64,000 nucleotides of DNA, taken from Thiodiazotropha sp040791665. GTDB taxonomy: Bacteria; Pseudomonadota; Gammaproteobacteria; Chromatiales; Chromatiaceae. The notes below the pieces were generated by a model. That model saw only the letters and a program-made list of their open reading frames with translations. It had not been told where the DNA came from and ran no database searches. The stretch lies in NCBI GenBank assembly GCA_040791665.1, contig JBFNNX010000031.1, forward strand, positions 62,001 through 126,000. Direction: 5' to 3'. Each line of letters starts with the position of its first letter. The stretch's first letter is position 1. Of this stretch, positions 9,197 through 17,901 are shown in pieces. A program made the position numbers and the translations under genes.

Positions 9197-9714
9197 GCGA
9201 TAATCCCAAGATAGTGATCGAAACAGTGGGAGAGTTTCTTGTACATGCCCTTGAACTGGAGGAGGCCTCCAGTGATCACTATGATGAGCTGGCGGACAGT
9301 ATGGAGATACACAACAATCTCAAGGTGGCGGAGCTGTTCAGGAAACTGGGGGACTATAGCCGTCAGCATGCAAAAGAGGTGCATGAGCGTACCGTTGGTA
9401 TCGAGTTGCCGGAAATAACACCCTGGGATTTCAAGTGGAAGTGCCCCTCTTCACCGGAATCGTTCTGTATGGAAGAGGCGAGTTACATGATGACCATTTC
9501 CCAGGCAATGGAGATTGCATTGTTCAACGAGATCCGTGGCAGGGATTTCTATCAGCAGGTTGCCGAAAATACGCCAAACGATGAGGTGAGAAGGATCGCG
9601 TTGGAGATGGTCGAGGAAGAGGGTTGGCACGTGGAGATGCTGCGGGAGTGGCAAACCAGTCTGCAGGAGGAGCCACCGCTGGAGGATCTTGATCCGCCCA
9701 ACATGCCTGAATGA
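9193..9714 (+). CDS. Ferritin-like/rubrerythrin-type di-iron protein coupled to korAB
   Basis: A 173-residue four-helix protein. Putative metal-binding helices carry ELEEASSDHYDE, RQHAKEVHE, MEIALFNEIRGRDFY and MVEEEGWHVEML, the spaced Glu and Glu-x-x-His pattern of ferritin-like proteins. It lacks the C-terminal rubredoxin Cys pairs of classical rubrerythrin. The ATG overlaps the korB stop (ATGA). KOR enzymes are oxygen-sensitive, so a peroxide-scavenging or iron-handling role protecting KorAB is a reasonable inference. GAAGAGGAG in the korB tail serves as ribosome binding site. Confidence 0.75.
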   Translation: MSDNPKIVIETVGEFLVHALELEEASSDHYDELADSMEIHNNLKVAELFRKLGDYSRQHAKEVHERTVGIELPEITPWDFKWKCPSSPESFCMEEASYMMTISQAMEIALFNEIRGRDFYQQVAENTPNDEVRRIALEMVEEEGWHVEMLREWQTSLQEEPPLEDLDPPNMPE

Positions 9715-9881
9715 GGGTTTCCACTCTGCCCTAAGAGGCATCGCCGGCGATGACTACGATATACGTATGACACCATCCTAAGCCGGTTGCCAGAGATCTC
9801 TGCTGACGGCCTATTAGTGGTTCCAACCCGCAGCCGCCGAAATGGGCTGGCGAGTCCGTTTAACCTGCCCGTCGTTGATGT

Positions 9882-10202
9882 CTAGCTGGCTTCCAAATGG
9901 GTGTCGCTGACAGATTTGCTTTCTCTCTCTACCTTATGCTGCTCTTCTTGCTCCAACAACCTCAACAGCTGGCCAAAGTAGTGGCTGAGATAGGTGGACG
10001 CGTTCAATGTGAACCATATGAATGAAAAGATCGAGGCATAGATCTTCACTTCGAACATGGCGCCATCTTTATCCATTTCCAGCAGCTTGGCGACATTTAT
10101 CGGATCGATGAAGGTGAAAAATATAATGGTGAGTAGACCTGCGATGATGGCGCTGGCCCAGAGGTATCCTATCAGGCACTTGCATTTCAACAAACTGAGC
10201 AT
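9882..10202 (-). CDS. Small two-helix membrane protein, unknown function
   Basis: A 106-residue protein, no family recognised. Two membrane segments are visible (about 10-32 and 53-73), followed by a charged, probably coiled-coil tail (LLRLLEQEEQHKVERES). The ribosome binding site is strong: GGAGG seven bases before the ATG in CATCTGGAGGAATGTGA. It is flanked on both sides by genes on the other strand, so it has its own promoter. Confidence 0.6.
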   Translation of the reverse strand: MLSLLKCKCLIGYLWASAIIAGLLTIIFFTFIDPINVAKLLEMDKDGAMFEVKIYASIFSFIWFTLNASTYLSHYFGQLLRLLEQEEQHKVERESKSVSDTHLEAS

Positions 10203-10494
10203 TCACATTCCTCCAGATGGTCGTTGTATCTTCCCGGTGTAGCCAGGCTTATAGTTATAGTGTCCGTGCAAAGGTTAACAGGCGGACAGAGTGATATCAC
10301 CATTTCTTATTCCAGGGAATGGGCGGCGGGTTTTTTCAACTCTTTAAGCATGTCTTAAGCATCATTCGCTAGTATTTTAACGATTATGCATGGTAAGGGT
10401 GGAGGTCTGTAGTCAATTACCGCTTCAATCTGTGGATGGTGATGCAAAGGATGGTTTTCAAGAATCACTCGATAACAAGGAGGATGTTGTATAA

Positions 10495-10956
10495 ATGTTT
10501 AATTTTTTTGAAAAAAATCTGGAGAAAAGACTCCTTTGCAATCATCTGCTTTCTGTCGGACTGGAGCTGGGTGAGATACAGCCTGGAATTGCCAAGCAAC
10601 TCCTGCTGATTGTGCATCAACAGGTGACATCGGTATCTAGAAAATATAAACAGCCGGTTCACATCGTCTCCGAGAACATCATCTGTTCCGCCGCCTGGGG
10701 TATTGCCTACTGTCTGCTGGGTCCTAGCAAACTGCTTGATGTCTACCCTGAATACAAGGATAGGACGGAAGAGGCTGAGATGGAGTTGCTGCTGTTAGAG
10801 AGTGGCGGCATTTCAGAAAATAATATCTATCAACAGATATTTAATGTTTTGCTTGACTCTCCGTATTGTCATCCTGAAGTAAGGACGCTATATGATCAAA
10901 CCCGCGTGACGACGTTAAACTCGGTGCCTGCTGCGCTTGGTAACAGCTTTATGTAG
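10495..10956 (+). CDS. Hypothetical protein, unknown function
   Basis: A 153-residue soluble, mainly helical protein with an acidic middle (DRTEEAEMELLLLESGG). It has no recognisable domain or signal peptide. AAGGAGGAT lies 10 bases before the ATG, good support for translation. It stands alone: the 292 bases upstream separate it from the divergent membrane-protein gene, and it converges with the permease gene at 11071. Confidence 0.6.
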   Translation: MFNFFEKNLEKRLLCNHLLSVGLELGEIQPGIAKQLLLIVHQQVTSVSRKYKQPVHIVSENIICSAAWGIAYCLLGPSKLLDVYPEYKDRTEEAEMELLLLESGGISENNIYQQIFNVLLDSPYCHPEVRTLYDQTRVTTLNSVPAALGNSFM

Positions 10957-11070
10957 TTCGCCGATAGCGGCAATCAGACATCAACCCCATTGACGTTGTC
11001 TTGGTTAAACCATCCGATACTTCAATGATCGAGCTGCAGTCTTCACCGCAAACGGAGCAAAGCCTTTAGT

Positions 11071-13560
11071 TCATATCCTTCCAATGGTAACCAGGGGTGG
11101 AGTATTGAGCAGCGGCCGGCTGGCCAAGGTGCCTGCGGCACCGACGCACAATGCACCTCCAATCAGGGAGAAGACCCACATCGATAAATTGAAATTCCAA
11201 GGTAGATTGAATACCGCATTCGCCAGAGAATAACTGATGGCGCTTGCCAATGCGGCTGAGATCAGGCCCGCCAATCCACCGAGCAGGGCGAATTCCAACA
11301 GGGTGGAGAGCAACAGGGTGCTGCGTTTGACCCCGAGTGTGCGCAATACGGCGGTCTCCTGCACTTTCAGCTCATGGCTTGCCTGAATTCCCGCGTAGAG
11401 CACGATCAATCCCGCGGCAAGGGTAAACAGGAAAACCGACTCCACCGCCAAGGCGCCACGATCCATAATGGCGCGCACCTGTGTCATCAATGCGCTGACG
11501 TCAAGTGCCGTGATGCTGGGAAAATGCCGGATCAGACGGTGCAGTACCCGACTTTTTTCAGCGGGCAGATGGAAGCTGGTAATGTAGGTGGCCGGTCCTT
11601 GGTCCAGCAGTCCCGGTGTGCCGATAACAAAGAAGTTGACATTGAACGAGTCCCATTCCACCGATCGTAGATTCTCAACGCGGCCCTTGACACGGCTGCC
11701 GGCAACCTCGAATTCCAACTCCGCGCCAAGAGGTATCCCCAGGGTTTCAGCCAATCCTTGCTCCACCGAGAACCAAGCTTCATTCAGCTGTGATTCCGAC
11801 CACCAACGGCCCGAGACGATTTTGTTGTCGCTCTGGGGCTGAGCGGCATGGCTGATGTTGAAATCCCTGGTTGCGAGCCGTTGGGCTCTGGGGTTGTCGT
11901 AATCGTCGCGGCTGACCGGGTCTCCGTCAATACTGACCAGGCGGCCGCGGATCATCGGAAACAGTCCATTGGTTTCGATACCGCCTTGGGCCAGCAGATC
12001 ACGCACAGCTTCAACCTCGCCGGGTTGGATATTGATCAGGAACTGGTTGGGGCTGTCGGCGGGGAGCGCACCCTGCCAACTGGATAATAGATCTACTCTG
12101 ACAATCGCTAGCAGCAACAATACCGTGAAACCCAATCCAAAACCGCTCAACTGCATGGTTGTAGTGGCCGGATTGCGTGACAGGCTGGCCAGTCCATAGC
12201 GCCAGGAACCGGCCGCAAGATGCCGCAGCGGTGCCAGCACATAGACCAACAGACGCGAAATCAGGAGCAGAATCGCCAGCCCGGCCAGGAGACCGGAAAT
12301 CAAGTGCAAGGCCATCTGGTCATCGCCGATTTGCCACACCAGCAATATGCTCAACGAGAACAAAGCAGCCATGATAAACAACCTGTAGCTGATCGGCGGG
12401 GCATCCAGGAGGCGCCTGAATACTCTCAGTGGAGGTACTTCGCCGAGGCGGATGACGGAGGGCAGAGAGAAACCGATCAGTACCAGAATGCCGGTGATAA
12501 GGCCCGATACCAGGGGCCATGCTGTCGGTGCTGGGATCTGGCTGGTAAACCAGTGGCCGATTAGGCTGATCAGCAGGGTCTGCACGCCCAATCCGGTCAA
12601 TACGCCAACCAGGCTGGCGATCAGCCCAAGACTCAGCAGTCGCAGTACGAATATCCGTGTGACTTGTCGGCGACTGGCACCAAGGCATCTCAGCAGGGCA
12701 CTGCTATCCGACTGTCGTTCCACAAAACGGCGGCTGGACAGCGCCACGGCCACCATGCATAGCAGGATGGCCGTGGCAGCGGCGAGGCGTAGGAAGCGTC
12801 CACCCTGGTCCAGAGCGCTGCGCAGTTCCGGACGGGCGCTACGGATATCCTCAACCTGTAGACCGCTGATGTTCCGTTCTTCCAACCAGCGCCGGTAGTC
12901 GGTCATCTGGGAGGGCGAACCCGCAACCAGCAGATAGTGCCTGACCCGGCTAGCGGGACCAAGCAATCCGGTCGCTTCCAGATCGCCAAAGGGAATCAGC
13001 AATCTTGGCGCCAATTGAAACAGGTTGGCTGAACGGTCCGGTTCATAGACGATGATGCGACTGACCCTGAAAGTGCGCTTTCCCACTTTGATGTCATCAC
13101 CGATTTCGATGCCCAGCAGGGGTAACAGGCGTTCCTCCAACCAGGCTTCTCCCGAAGCAGGTACTGAGTGGGCGGTACGGTCCGTTTCCTCTACACTGTC
13201 ACGCACCCGCATCTGGCCGCGCAAGGGATATGTGTCCGAGACTGCTTTGACCTGAACCAGTTGGGTTGAATCGCGATGCAGGATGACACTGGGGAAGCTG
13301 AGTGTCTTGGCATGGGCGAGCTGCCTATGTTCGGCTTCCTCAACAAGTAGCCTTGGCAGCGCCTGATTGCTCTCGATTCTGAGATCGGCCGCCAATACCT
13401 CGCTCGCCTGGCGTGCCATGGCCCGTTCGATGCGATCGCTAAAGAAACCCACCGAAGTGACCGAGGCCACGGCAATCACCAGGGCGATGGCCAGCAGCCT
13501 CAGCTCCCCTGCACGCCAATCCCGACGTAGCAATCTCAATGCAAAGCGGAGTGAGTTCAA
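11071..13560 (-). CDS. ybbP: ABC exporter permease of the FtsX/MacB superfamily (YbbP type)
   Basis: About 829 residues with FtsX-like permease architecture: one N-terminal membrane helix (LLAIALVIAVASVTSVGFF), a periplasmic domain, a central cluster of helices (about 260-460), a second large periplasmic domain and three C-terminal helices. The TTG at 13560 is the likely start: it overlaps the YbbA stop as TTGA and has GGAGAG 7 bases upstream. Together with YbbA it forms an ABC complex. In E. coli the pair lies next to tesA, as here; a role in exporting or extracting lipid-like molecules is proposed from that linkage. Confidence 0.85.
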   Translation of the reverse strand: MNSLRFALRLLRRDWRAGELRLLAIALVIAVASVTSVGFFSDRIERAMARQASEVLAADLRIESNQALPRLLVEEAEHRQLAHAKTLSFPSVILHRDSTQLVQVKAVSDTYPLRGQMRVRDSVEETDRTAHSVPASGEAWLEERLLPLLGIEIGDDIKVGKRTFRVSRIIVYEPDRSANLFQLAPRLLIPFGDLEATGLLGPASRVRHYLLVAGSPSQMTDYRRWLEERNISGLQVEDIRSARPELRSALDQGGRFLRLAAATAILLCMVAVALSSRRFVERQSDSSALLRCLGASRRQVTRIFVLRLLSLGLIASLVGVLTGLGVQTLLISLIGHWFTSQIPAPTAWPLVSGLITGILVLIGFSLPSVIRLGEVPPLRVFRRLLDAPPISYRLFIMAALFSLSILLVWQIGDDQMALHLISGLLAGLAILLLISRLLVYVLAPLRHLAAGSWRYGLASLSRNPATTTMQLSGFGLGFTVLLLLAIVRVDLLSSWQGALPADSPNQFLINIQPGEVEAVRDLLAQGGIETNGLFPMIRGRLVSIDGDPVSRDDYDNPRAQRLATRDFNISHAAQPQSDNKIVSGRWWSESQLNEAWFSVEQGLAETLGIPLGAELEFEVAGSRVKGRVENLRSVEWDSFNVNFFVIGTPGLLDQGPATYITSFHLPAEKSRVLHRLIRHFPSITALDVSALMTQVRAIMDRGALAVESVFLFTLAAGLIVLYAGIQASHELKVQETAVLRTLGVKRSTLLLSTLLEFALLGGLAGLISAALASAISYSLANAVFNLPWNFNLSMWVFSLIGGALCVGAAGTLASRPLLNTPPLVTIGRI

Positions 13561-14249
13561 GCTTCGCTCTCCAAGATGCCGTCGCGCAGATAGAGGCGAC
13601 GATCGCAACGTTCGGCCAGCATCTCGTCGTGGGTGACCAGGATCAGTACGGTGTGACTTCGCTCCTGCAGCTTGAATAGCAGATCGGCCACCCGTTCTCC
13701 GGTGTGGGCGTCCAGGTTGGCCGTCGGTTCGTCCGCAAACAGTATCCTGGGGTTGGGTGCGAATGCGCGGGCTAAGGCGACTCGCTGCTGTTCGCCCCCG
13801 GAAAGTTGGGACGGGTAGTGGTGCAGGCGCTGTTCCAGCCCGGCTTCTGACAGGGCGGCCTTGGCCGCCTGCTCGGGATCCCGGTATCCCGCCAGTTCGA
13901 GGGGTAACATGACATTCTCCAGGGCGGTCATGCCGGAGAGCAGTTGGAATGATTGGAAGACGAAGCCCACCTTGCCGGCACGCAGTGAAGCGCGACCGTC
14001 CTCATCCAAACCACTGAGCGGGGTATCGAACAGCCTCACCTCGCCGGAGGAGGCCTGGTCCAAACCGGCCAGCAATCCCAGCAGTGTGGATTTGCCAGAA
14101 CCGGAGGCGCCGAGAATTGCCACTGCCTCGCCGGGTGATACCTCCAGGTCGATCCGTTGCAGGATATCTATCCGTCCCGCGGCTGTCTCGACGAACTTCA
14201 CCAGGCCGCTTGCGGTCACAGGATGTTGATTGGATGATGGTTGCAACAT
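13557..14249 (-). CDS. ybbA: ABC transporter ATP-binding protein (YbbA/LolD type)
   Basis: A 230-residue nucleotide-binding subunit. Walker A is GASGSGKST, the Q-loop VFQSFQLLSGMT, the signature LSGGEQQRVALARA and Walker B ILFADEPTANLD, with the H-loop VTHDE. It starts at ATG 14249, whose first two bases are paired with the tesA start on the other strand (positions 14248-14249). An in-frame upstream extension was rejected because it runs through tesA and lacks family similarity. It overlaps the permease gene TTGA-fashion. Confidence 0.88.
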   Translation of the reverse strand: MLQPSSNQHPVTASGLVKFVETAAGRIDILQRIDLEVSPGEAVAILGASGSGKSTLLGLLAGLDQASSGEVRLFDTPLSGLDEDGRASLRAGKVGFVFQSFQLLSGMTALENVMLPLELAGYRDPEQAAKAALSEAGLEQRLHHYPSQLSGGEQQRVALARAFAPNPRILFADEPTANLDAHTGERVADLLFKLQERSHTVLILVTHDEMLAERCDRRLYLRDGILESEA

Positions 14250-14889
14250 GAACAAGATCCTACTGCTGTTATTACTTTTCTCTCTTATATGGCCAATGTC
14301 GCTGAGTGCGGCGATGCCCAAAATGTTAGTTGTCGGTGACAGTCTGAGTGCCGGGTATGGCGTCACCACCGAACGGCGCTGGGTGACACTCCTGACACAA
14401 CGTCTTGAGAAGCATTGTGGCTCCTTCAGCGTGGTCAATGCCAGTATCAGCGGTGATACGAGCAAGGGCGGAGTAAGCCGACTGCCGGCGCTGCTGACGA
14501 ATCACCAGCCTGATATTGTGGTAATCGAACTCGGCGGTAACGACGGTTTACGTGGTATCGGCATCAAAACCATGCGGCACAATCTGCAACAGATGGTGAG
14601 TCTTGCCAAACAGGCCAATGCGTCGGTACTACTATTGGGTGTCCGCTTGCCGGCAAACTATGGCGAGGATTTCGTCAATGCCTTCCACCGAGTCTATTAT
14701 GATGTCGCCGAGGCGGAATCAGTTCCCCTGGTGCCTTTCTTCCTACAGGGTGTCGCTCTGGACAAGCGGCTTATGCAAGCCGATGGCATCCATCCCAATG
14801 ACATGGCCCAGCCCGTTCTGCTGGACAATGTGTGGCCGAAGCTGCGCTCCTTGATTGTCGATAGAGGCTTGGTGGTTGGCTGTAACTAA
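14248..14889 (+). CDS. tesA: Periplasmic GDSL esterase/thioesterase I (TesA)
   Basis: A 213-residue SGNH hydrolase with a signal peptide (residues 1-22). Block I is VVGDSLSAGYG (nucleophile Ser32), with block III ELGGNDGLRG and the catalytic pair in DGIHPNDMAQP. The TesA family hydrolyses acyl-CoA, lysophospholipid and aryl esters in the periplasm. The start ATG overlaps the divergent ybbA start, so each gene's promoter must lie inside the other or in shared bases. GGATGATGG precedes it. Confidence 0.9.
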   Translation: MNKILLLLLLFSLIWPMSLSAAMPKMLVVGDSLSAGYGVTTERRWVTLLTQRLEKHCGSFSVVNASISGDTSKGGVSRLPALLTNHQPDIVVIELGGNDGLRGIGIKTMRHNLQQMVSLAKQANASVLLLGVRLPANYGEDFVNAFHRVYYDVAEAESVPLVPFFLQGVALDKRLMQADGIHPNDMAQPVLLDNVWPKLRSLIVDRGLVVGCN

Positions 14890-14943
14890 GGCCCCGTCTC
14901 TGCAAATAATGGGATTCAAGCTTTTATGGCTCGGAATAATGGG

Positions 14944-14949
14944 TATAAT
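14944..14949 (+). promoter_or_regulatory. TATAAT box before the SRP RNA gene
   Basis: A perfect TATAAT lies about 14 bases before the SRP RNA mature end, inside GGGTATAATCCC. No good -35 hexamer stands 17 bases upstream (CTTTTA is the nearest). It is probably the -10 of a strong stable-RNA promoter. Confidence 0.5.
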
Positions 14950-14962
14950 CCCCAGCTCTTAT

Positions 14963-15074
14963 GGCGGTAGGTATCGGTCCCCCCGCAACGAGAAGCTGTG
15001 AACCCCGTCAGGCCCGGAAGGGAGCAGCGGCAGCAGTGGCATCGTGTGCCGGGGTGTGGCTGGTACTTCCCGCC
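14963..15074 (+). ncRNA. ffs: Signal recognition particle RNA, small bacterial (4.5S) type
   Basis: The Ffh-binding apical hairpin is present: GTCAGGCCCGGAAGGGAGCA with the GGAAG tetraloop region, flanked by CCCCGCAACG on the 5-prime side and GTGTGCCGGGGTGTGGCTGG on the 3-prime side, as in E. coli 4.5S RNA. The ends GGCGG and CCGCC pair to close the long hairpin. The length of about 112 bases fits. It stands alone between tesA and the DUF3581 gene, preceded by a TATAAT box. It is the RNA scaffold of the Ffh-FtsY membrane-protein targeting pathway. Confidence 0.95.
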
Positions 15075-15115
15075 ACCATCAATATGGGCGAGTTGAAAAC
15101 GGCCCGGTCAGGCTT

Positions 15116-15823
15116 TCAATTGGCGGTATAGGCCTGTTTATAGCCGTTATACTCCGCGATCACACGCTGCATGACGTCGTCCTGATAGGGCTGCAGTCCC
15201 CTTAATGCCATAAACTTAGCGCCGCGTCCGACCTCGATACCCGCTTCCGTGAACCGAAAGTCGAGGCGCACCATGCCCTTTTTTCCCTGTACATCCAAAC
15301 GCGATCCGGTGGATTCCAGCTTGGGATCGTCTAAATCGAGGCGATCAAGATTGATCTCCATGCTTTGGTACATAACCAGTGGCCGTGCAGGATTGATCAT
15401 GATCCCTTCAGTAGCCATCAGTGGCACCAGAATGTGGGGAAATGTTTTACCCGAGAATGCGACATAACGGCTGGAGAGGCAATCGATCAATTGCGGATCA
15501 CGGGTGGTATCTCCTTCACGCTCGATGGAGAGGTATTGTTTACCCGCTTCATCCACAACATCAATCTGCGATGCCTTACCGTCGGGGAAGATCACCGTAT
15601 TGTCTCTCACCATACCGGAGAAGGTGAAATGCATATGCTGGCTCAGTCCGAGATGGTCGAGGGCAACGGAAAAAAGCAGATCACCGGGCACACAAAACAT
15701 CTTTGCGTCCACGTTGTGTAACGGATTGAAATCGTTAGCAATCTCTTTTGCAAATCGACTGGCTTGATCGCGCGTGAACTTAACCTGGTTGCCTTTTGCA
15801 GTGAAATAGTTGGCCAATACCAT
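15116..15823 (-). CDS. DUF3581 family protein (hotdog-like)
   Basis: A 235-residue soluble protein. The start (FTRDQASRFAKEIANDFNPLH) resembles the MaoC/hotdog hydratase opening, in which Asp-x-Asn-Pro-x-His is characteristic. The rest (VPGDLLFSVALDHLGLSQHM, FPHILVPLMATEGIMINP) fits DUF3581, a gammaproteobacterial family of unknown role. GGGATTACAGTC precedes the ATG. The gene ends 42 bases from the SRP RNA gene and diverges from hspQ. Confidence 0.65.
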   Translation of the reverse strand: MVLANYFTAKGNQVKFTRDQASRFAKEIANDFNPLHNVDAKMFCVPGDLLFSVALDHLGLSQHMHFTFSGMVRDNTVIFPDGKASQIDVVDEAGKQYLSIEREGDTTRDPQLIDCLSSRYVAFSGKTFPHILVPLMATEGIMINPARPLVMYQSMEINLDRLDLDDPKLESTGSRLDVQGKKGMVRLDFRFTEAGIEVGRGAKFMALRGLQPYQDDVMQRVIAEYNGYKQAYTAN

Positions 15824-16026
15824 GACTGTAATCCCATTATTTCAGACGAGCGCGATCATATCAGGAGCTGTTTGATCAGCATAGAAGGAATCCGCTTAAC
15901 AGAGTGACCCACATGGAATTTTTCTCAATTGGAAATCCAAACCGGATCCACTGCAACCACCTACGATCGGGGCGATAGACGGATGTGGTAAAGTAGCGCT
16001 ATCAATTCACCGCGGAGTTGCCCCTG

Positions 16027-16356
16027 ATGACCCTAGATCTAGAGACGACTAACGCCAAGTTCGGTGTCGGCGAACTTGTCTACCATCGTCTGTTCGACTA
16101 CCGCGGAGTGATCGTGGATGTGGATGCAAGGTTTATGCTGAGCGATGAGTGGTATGATCAGGTTGCCCGTTCCCGGCCACCAAAGGATCAGCCCTGGTAT
16201 CGGGTGCTGGTTCACAGCTCCAATAACGAAACCTATGTTGCAGAGCGTAATCTGACAACTGATACGAGTATAGGGCCGGTGGATCACCCCCTGATCAAAG
16301 AGTTTTTTAAAGACTTCATCAACGGTAGATATATCGCCGGCAGGCGAACCAACTGA
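16027..16356 (+). CDS. hspQ: Heat shock protein HspQ
   Basis: A 109-residue protein with the HspQ pattern: AKFGVGELVYHRLFDYRGVIVDVD, QPWYRVLVHSSNNETYVAERNL and the C-terminal GPVDHPLIKEFFK. In E. coli HspQ is a specificity factor for the Lon protease and stimulates DnaA degradation. The ATG at 16027 has GGAG 10 bases upstream; a TTG nine bases earlier would sit on the ribosome binding site. The TGA stop is followed directly by AACAGGCCCTAAC, which resembles the ends of the inverted-repeat element described elsewhere in the window. Confidence 0.9.
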   Translation: MTLDLETTNAKFGVGELVYHRLFDYRGVIVDVDARFMLSDEWYDQVARSRPPKDQPWYRVLVHSSNNETYVAERNLTTDTSIGPVDHPLIKEFFKDFINGRYIAGRRTN

Positions 16357-16372
16357 AACAGGCCCTAACAAT

Positions 16373-16825
16373 TTGTCGCTGACGAAAAAAATCGCTGCCG
16401 TTCTTGTTATCCTGGTCGCAGGTTATTTGGGACTGCTTCAACAACCGGGAAAAGCCCCGCTCGGACTTCCCGATGGAGCGGAAGTTTCAATTGGCGATGG
16501 TCAGATTACACGCGCCTTTCGGCAACGGGCGAAGGATCTGTGGGTAAGGGGTGAGGGGGAGGTGATCAGGCTGCTTCCTGATGACCTTGACGGCAGTCGA
16601 CATCAACGTTTCATTATTCGCCTGGACTCCGGCCAAACGGTGTTGATTGCTCATAATATCGATCTGGCACCGAGGGTGGATGCTCTCAATGCCGGTGACA
16701 GTATTGAGTTTTCCGGTATCTATGAGTGGAATGACAGGGGGGGGGTGGTGCACTGGACTCATCATGACCCTCAGGGACGGCGGCGGGGAGGCTGGATAGA
16801 GCATCTGGGCAAGCGTTATCGGTGA
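16373..16825 (+). CDS. DUF3465 exported protein
   Basis: A 150-residue protein with an N-terminal hydrophobic segment (KKIAAVLVILVAGYLGLL), probably a signal or anchor. The domain contains VRGEGEVIRLLPDDLDGSRHQRFI, QTVLIAHNIDL and GVVHWTHHDPQGRRRGGWIEH, the DUF3465 pattern (OB-fold-like nuclease-associated family, function unknown). The start is TTG at 16373, preceded by CAGGCCCTAACAA, without a better in-frame codon. It overlaps the PqiA-like gene (GTGA), making an operon with it and ybaK. Confidence 0.75.
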   Translation: MSLTKKIAAVLVILVAGYLGLLQQPGKAPLGLPDGAEVSIGDGQITRAFRQRAKDLWVRGEGEVIRLLPDDLDGSRHQRFIIRLDSGQTVLIAHNIDLAPRVDALNAGDSIEFSGIYEWNDRGGVVHWTHHDPQGRRRGGWIEHLGKRYR

Positions 16826-16830
16826 TCACC

Positions 16831-17337
16831 ATGCAGGAGCAGGATGAGGCGACGTCTGTTGTGATTCCGCGTCGGTCGGCCATATGGTTGCGCTGGTTGC
16901 TGTTTGTCTCAACTTGTCTGTTGCTTGCAGGCCTCTACCTGCCCATGCTGACATTGACCAAGTTTCTCTTTATCGCCAATTCGTTCTCCGTGGTATCGGG
17001 TATTCTCGAGTTGCTGCACAGGGGGCACTGGTTCCTGTTTATCCTGGTGGGATTGTTCAGCGTGGTATTGCCCATCTTGAAGATCCTGCTGTTGTTTCTG
17101 TTGCTGCAACTGCGCGAAGTCAACTCGATCCGATATCTCCGGGTCCTGAGGATGATGCACGATTACGGACGCTGGGGAATGTTGGATGTAATGGTAGTCG
17201 CAGTAATGATCGTTACGGTAAAATTGGATGTAATTGCCGAGGTTGAACTGCATAGCGGACTCTATCTGTTCGCTGCTGCGGTTTTGCTGATCATGTATAT
17301 CACTCATCGGATTGCCGGTTTTACACAATCAAAATGA
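16831..17337 (+). CDS. Short PqiA-family membrane protein
   Basis: A 168-residue protein with four membrane helices, equal to one half of E. coli PqiA, which carries two such units. Landmarks are the membrane-entry LYLPMLTLTKF and the loop GHWFLFILVGLFSVVLPILKILL. PqiA-like proteins work with MCE proteins in lipid transport; no MCE gene is adjacent. The ATG at 16831 is preceded by an in-frame GTG at 16822 that overlaps the previous stop, so the start may be either. It overlaps ybaK by ATGA. Confidence 0.75.
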   Translation: MQEQDEATSVVIPRRSAIWLRWLLFVSTCLLLAGLYLPMLTLTKFLFIANSFSVVSGILELLHRGHWFLFILVGLFSVVLPILKILLLFLLLQLREVNSIRYLRVLRMMHDYGRWGMLDVMVVAVMIVTVKLDVIAEVELHSGLYLFAAAVLLIMYITHRIAGFTQSK

Positions 17338-17801
17338 CACCAGCAGTGAATGCCGTAAAAAAGGCAGGGATCAGGTTTCAGACGCATGCTTACGAACATG
17401 ATTCGGCGCACCCCTCCTATGGTATGGAAGCGGCTGAAAAGCTCGCTATTCCCCCTGAACGTGTGTTCAAGACACTGGTGGTTAGGCTGGATGGCCGGGA
17501 ACTGGCTGTGGCAGTGGTCCCGGTCTCATCGCAGCTTGATCTGAAGGCGTTCGCAAAAGCCGTGAGTGTGAAGAAGGTAGCCATGGCGGATGCCAAGCAA
17601 GTGGAGCGAAGCACCGGCTATGTCGTGGGTGGTGTCAGTCCGTTGGGCCAGAAAAGACGCCTGTTGACCCTGATCGATCGTTCAGCTGTCGATTTTTCCA
17701 CGCTCTTCGTGAGTGCCGGGCGACGGGGTTTGGAGATCGAACTGGCCCCTGACGATCTGTTGAGATTATTGGATGCACAATATACGGCTATTGCCAAATG
17801 A
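17334..17801 (+). CDS. ybaK: Cys-tRNA(Pro) deacylase YbaK/EbsC
   Basis: A 155-residue editing enzyme. The YbaK/ProX fold is seen in the opening (AVNAVKKAGIRFQTHAYEHD), in VFKTLVVRLDGRELAVAVVPV with the conserved Lys-Thr-Leu, and in GYVVGGVSPLGQK. The protein removes Cys mischarged on tRNA-Pro in trans. It overlaps the PqiA-like gene by four bases. About 100 bases downstream lies a complete copy of the inverted-repeat element. Confidence 0.9.
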   Translation: MTPAVNAVKKAGIRFQTHAYEHDSAHPSYGMEAAEKLAIPPERVFKTLVVRLDGRELAVAVVPVSSQLDLKAFAKAVSVKKVAMADAKQVERSTGYVVGGVSPLGQKRRLLTLIDRSAVDFSTLFVSAGRRGLEIELAPDDLLRLLDAQYTAIAK

Positions 17802-17901
17802 TCGTTTTTCGATCGCCGAAACTGATTTTCGAGCGCTGTTTTGCTCCAGCGGCACCACACCATGACGTATTGTATTTTCCCTATGCAATCAACTAACCTG
17901 T

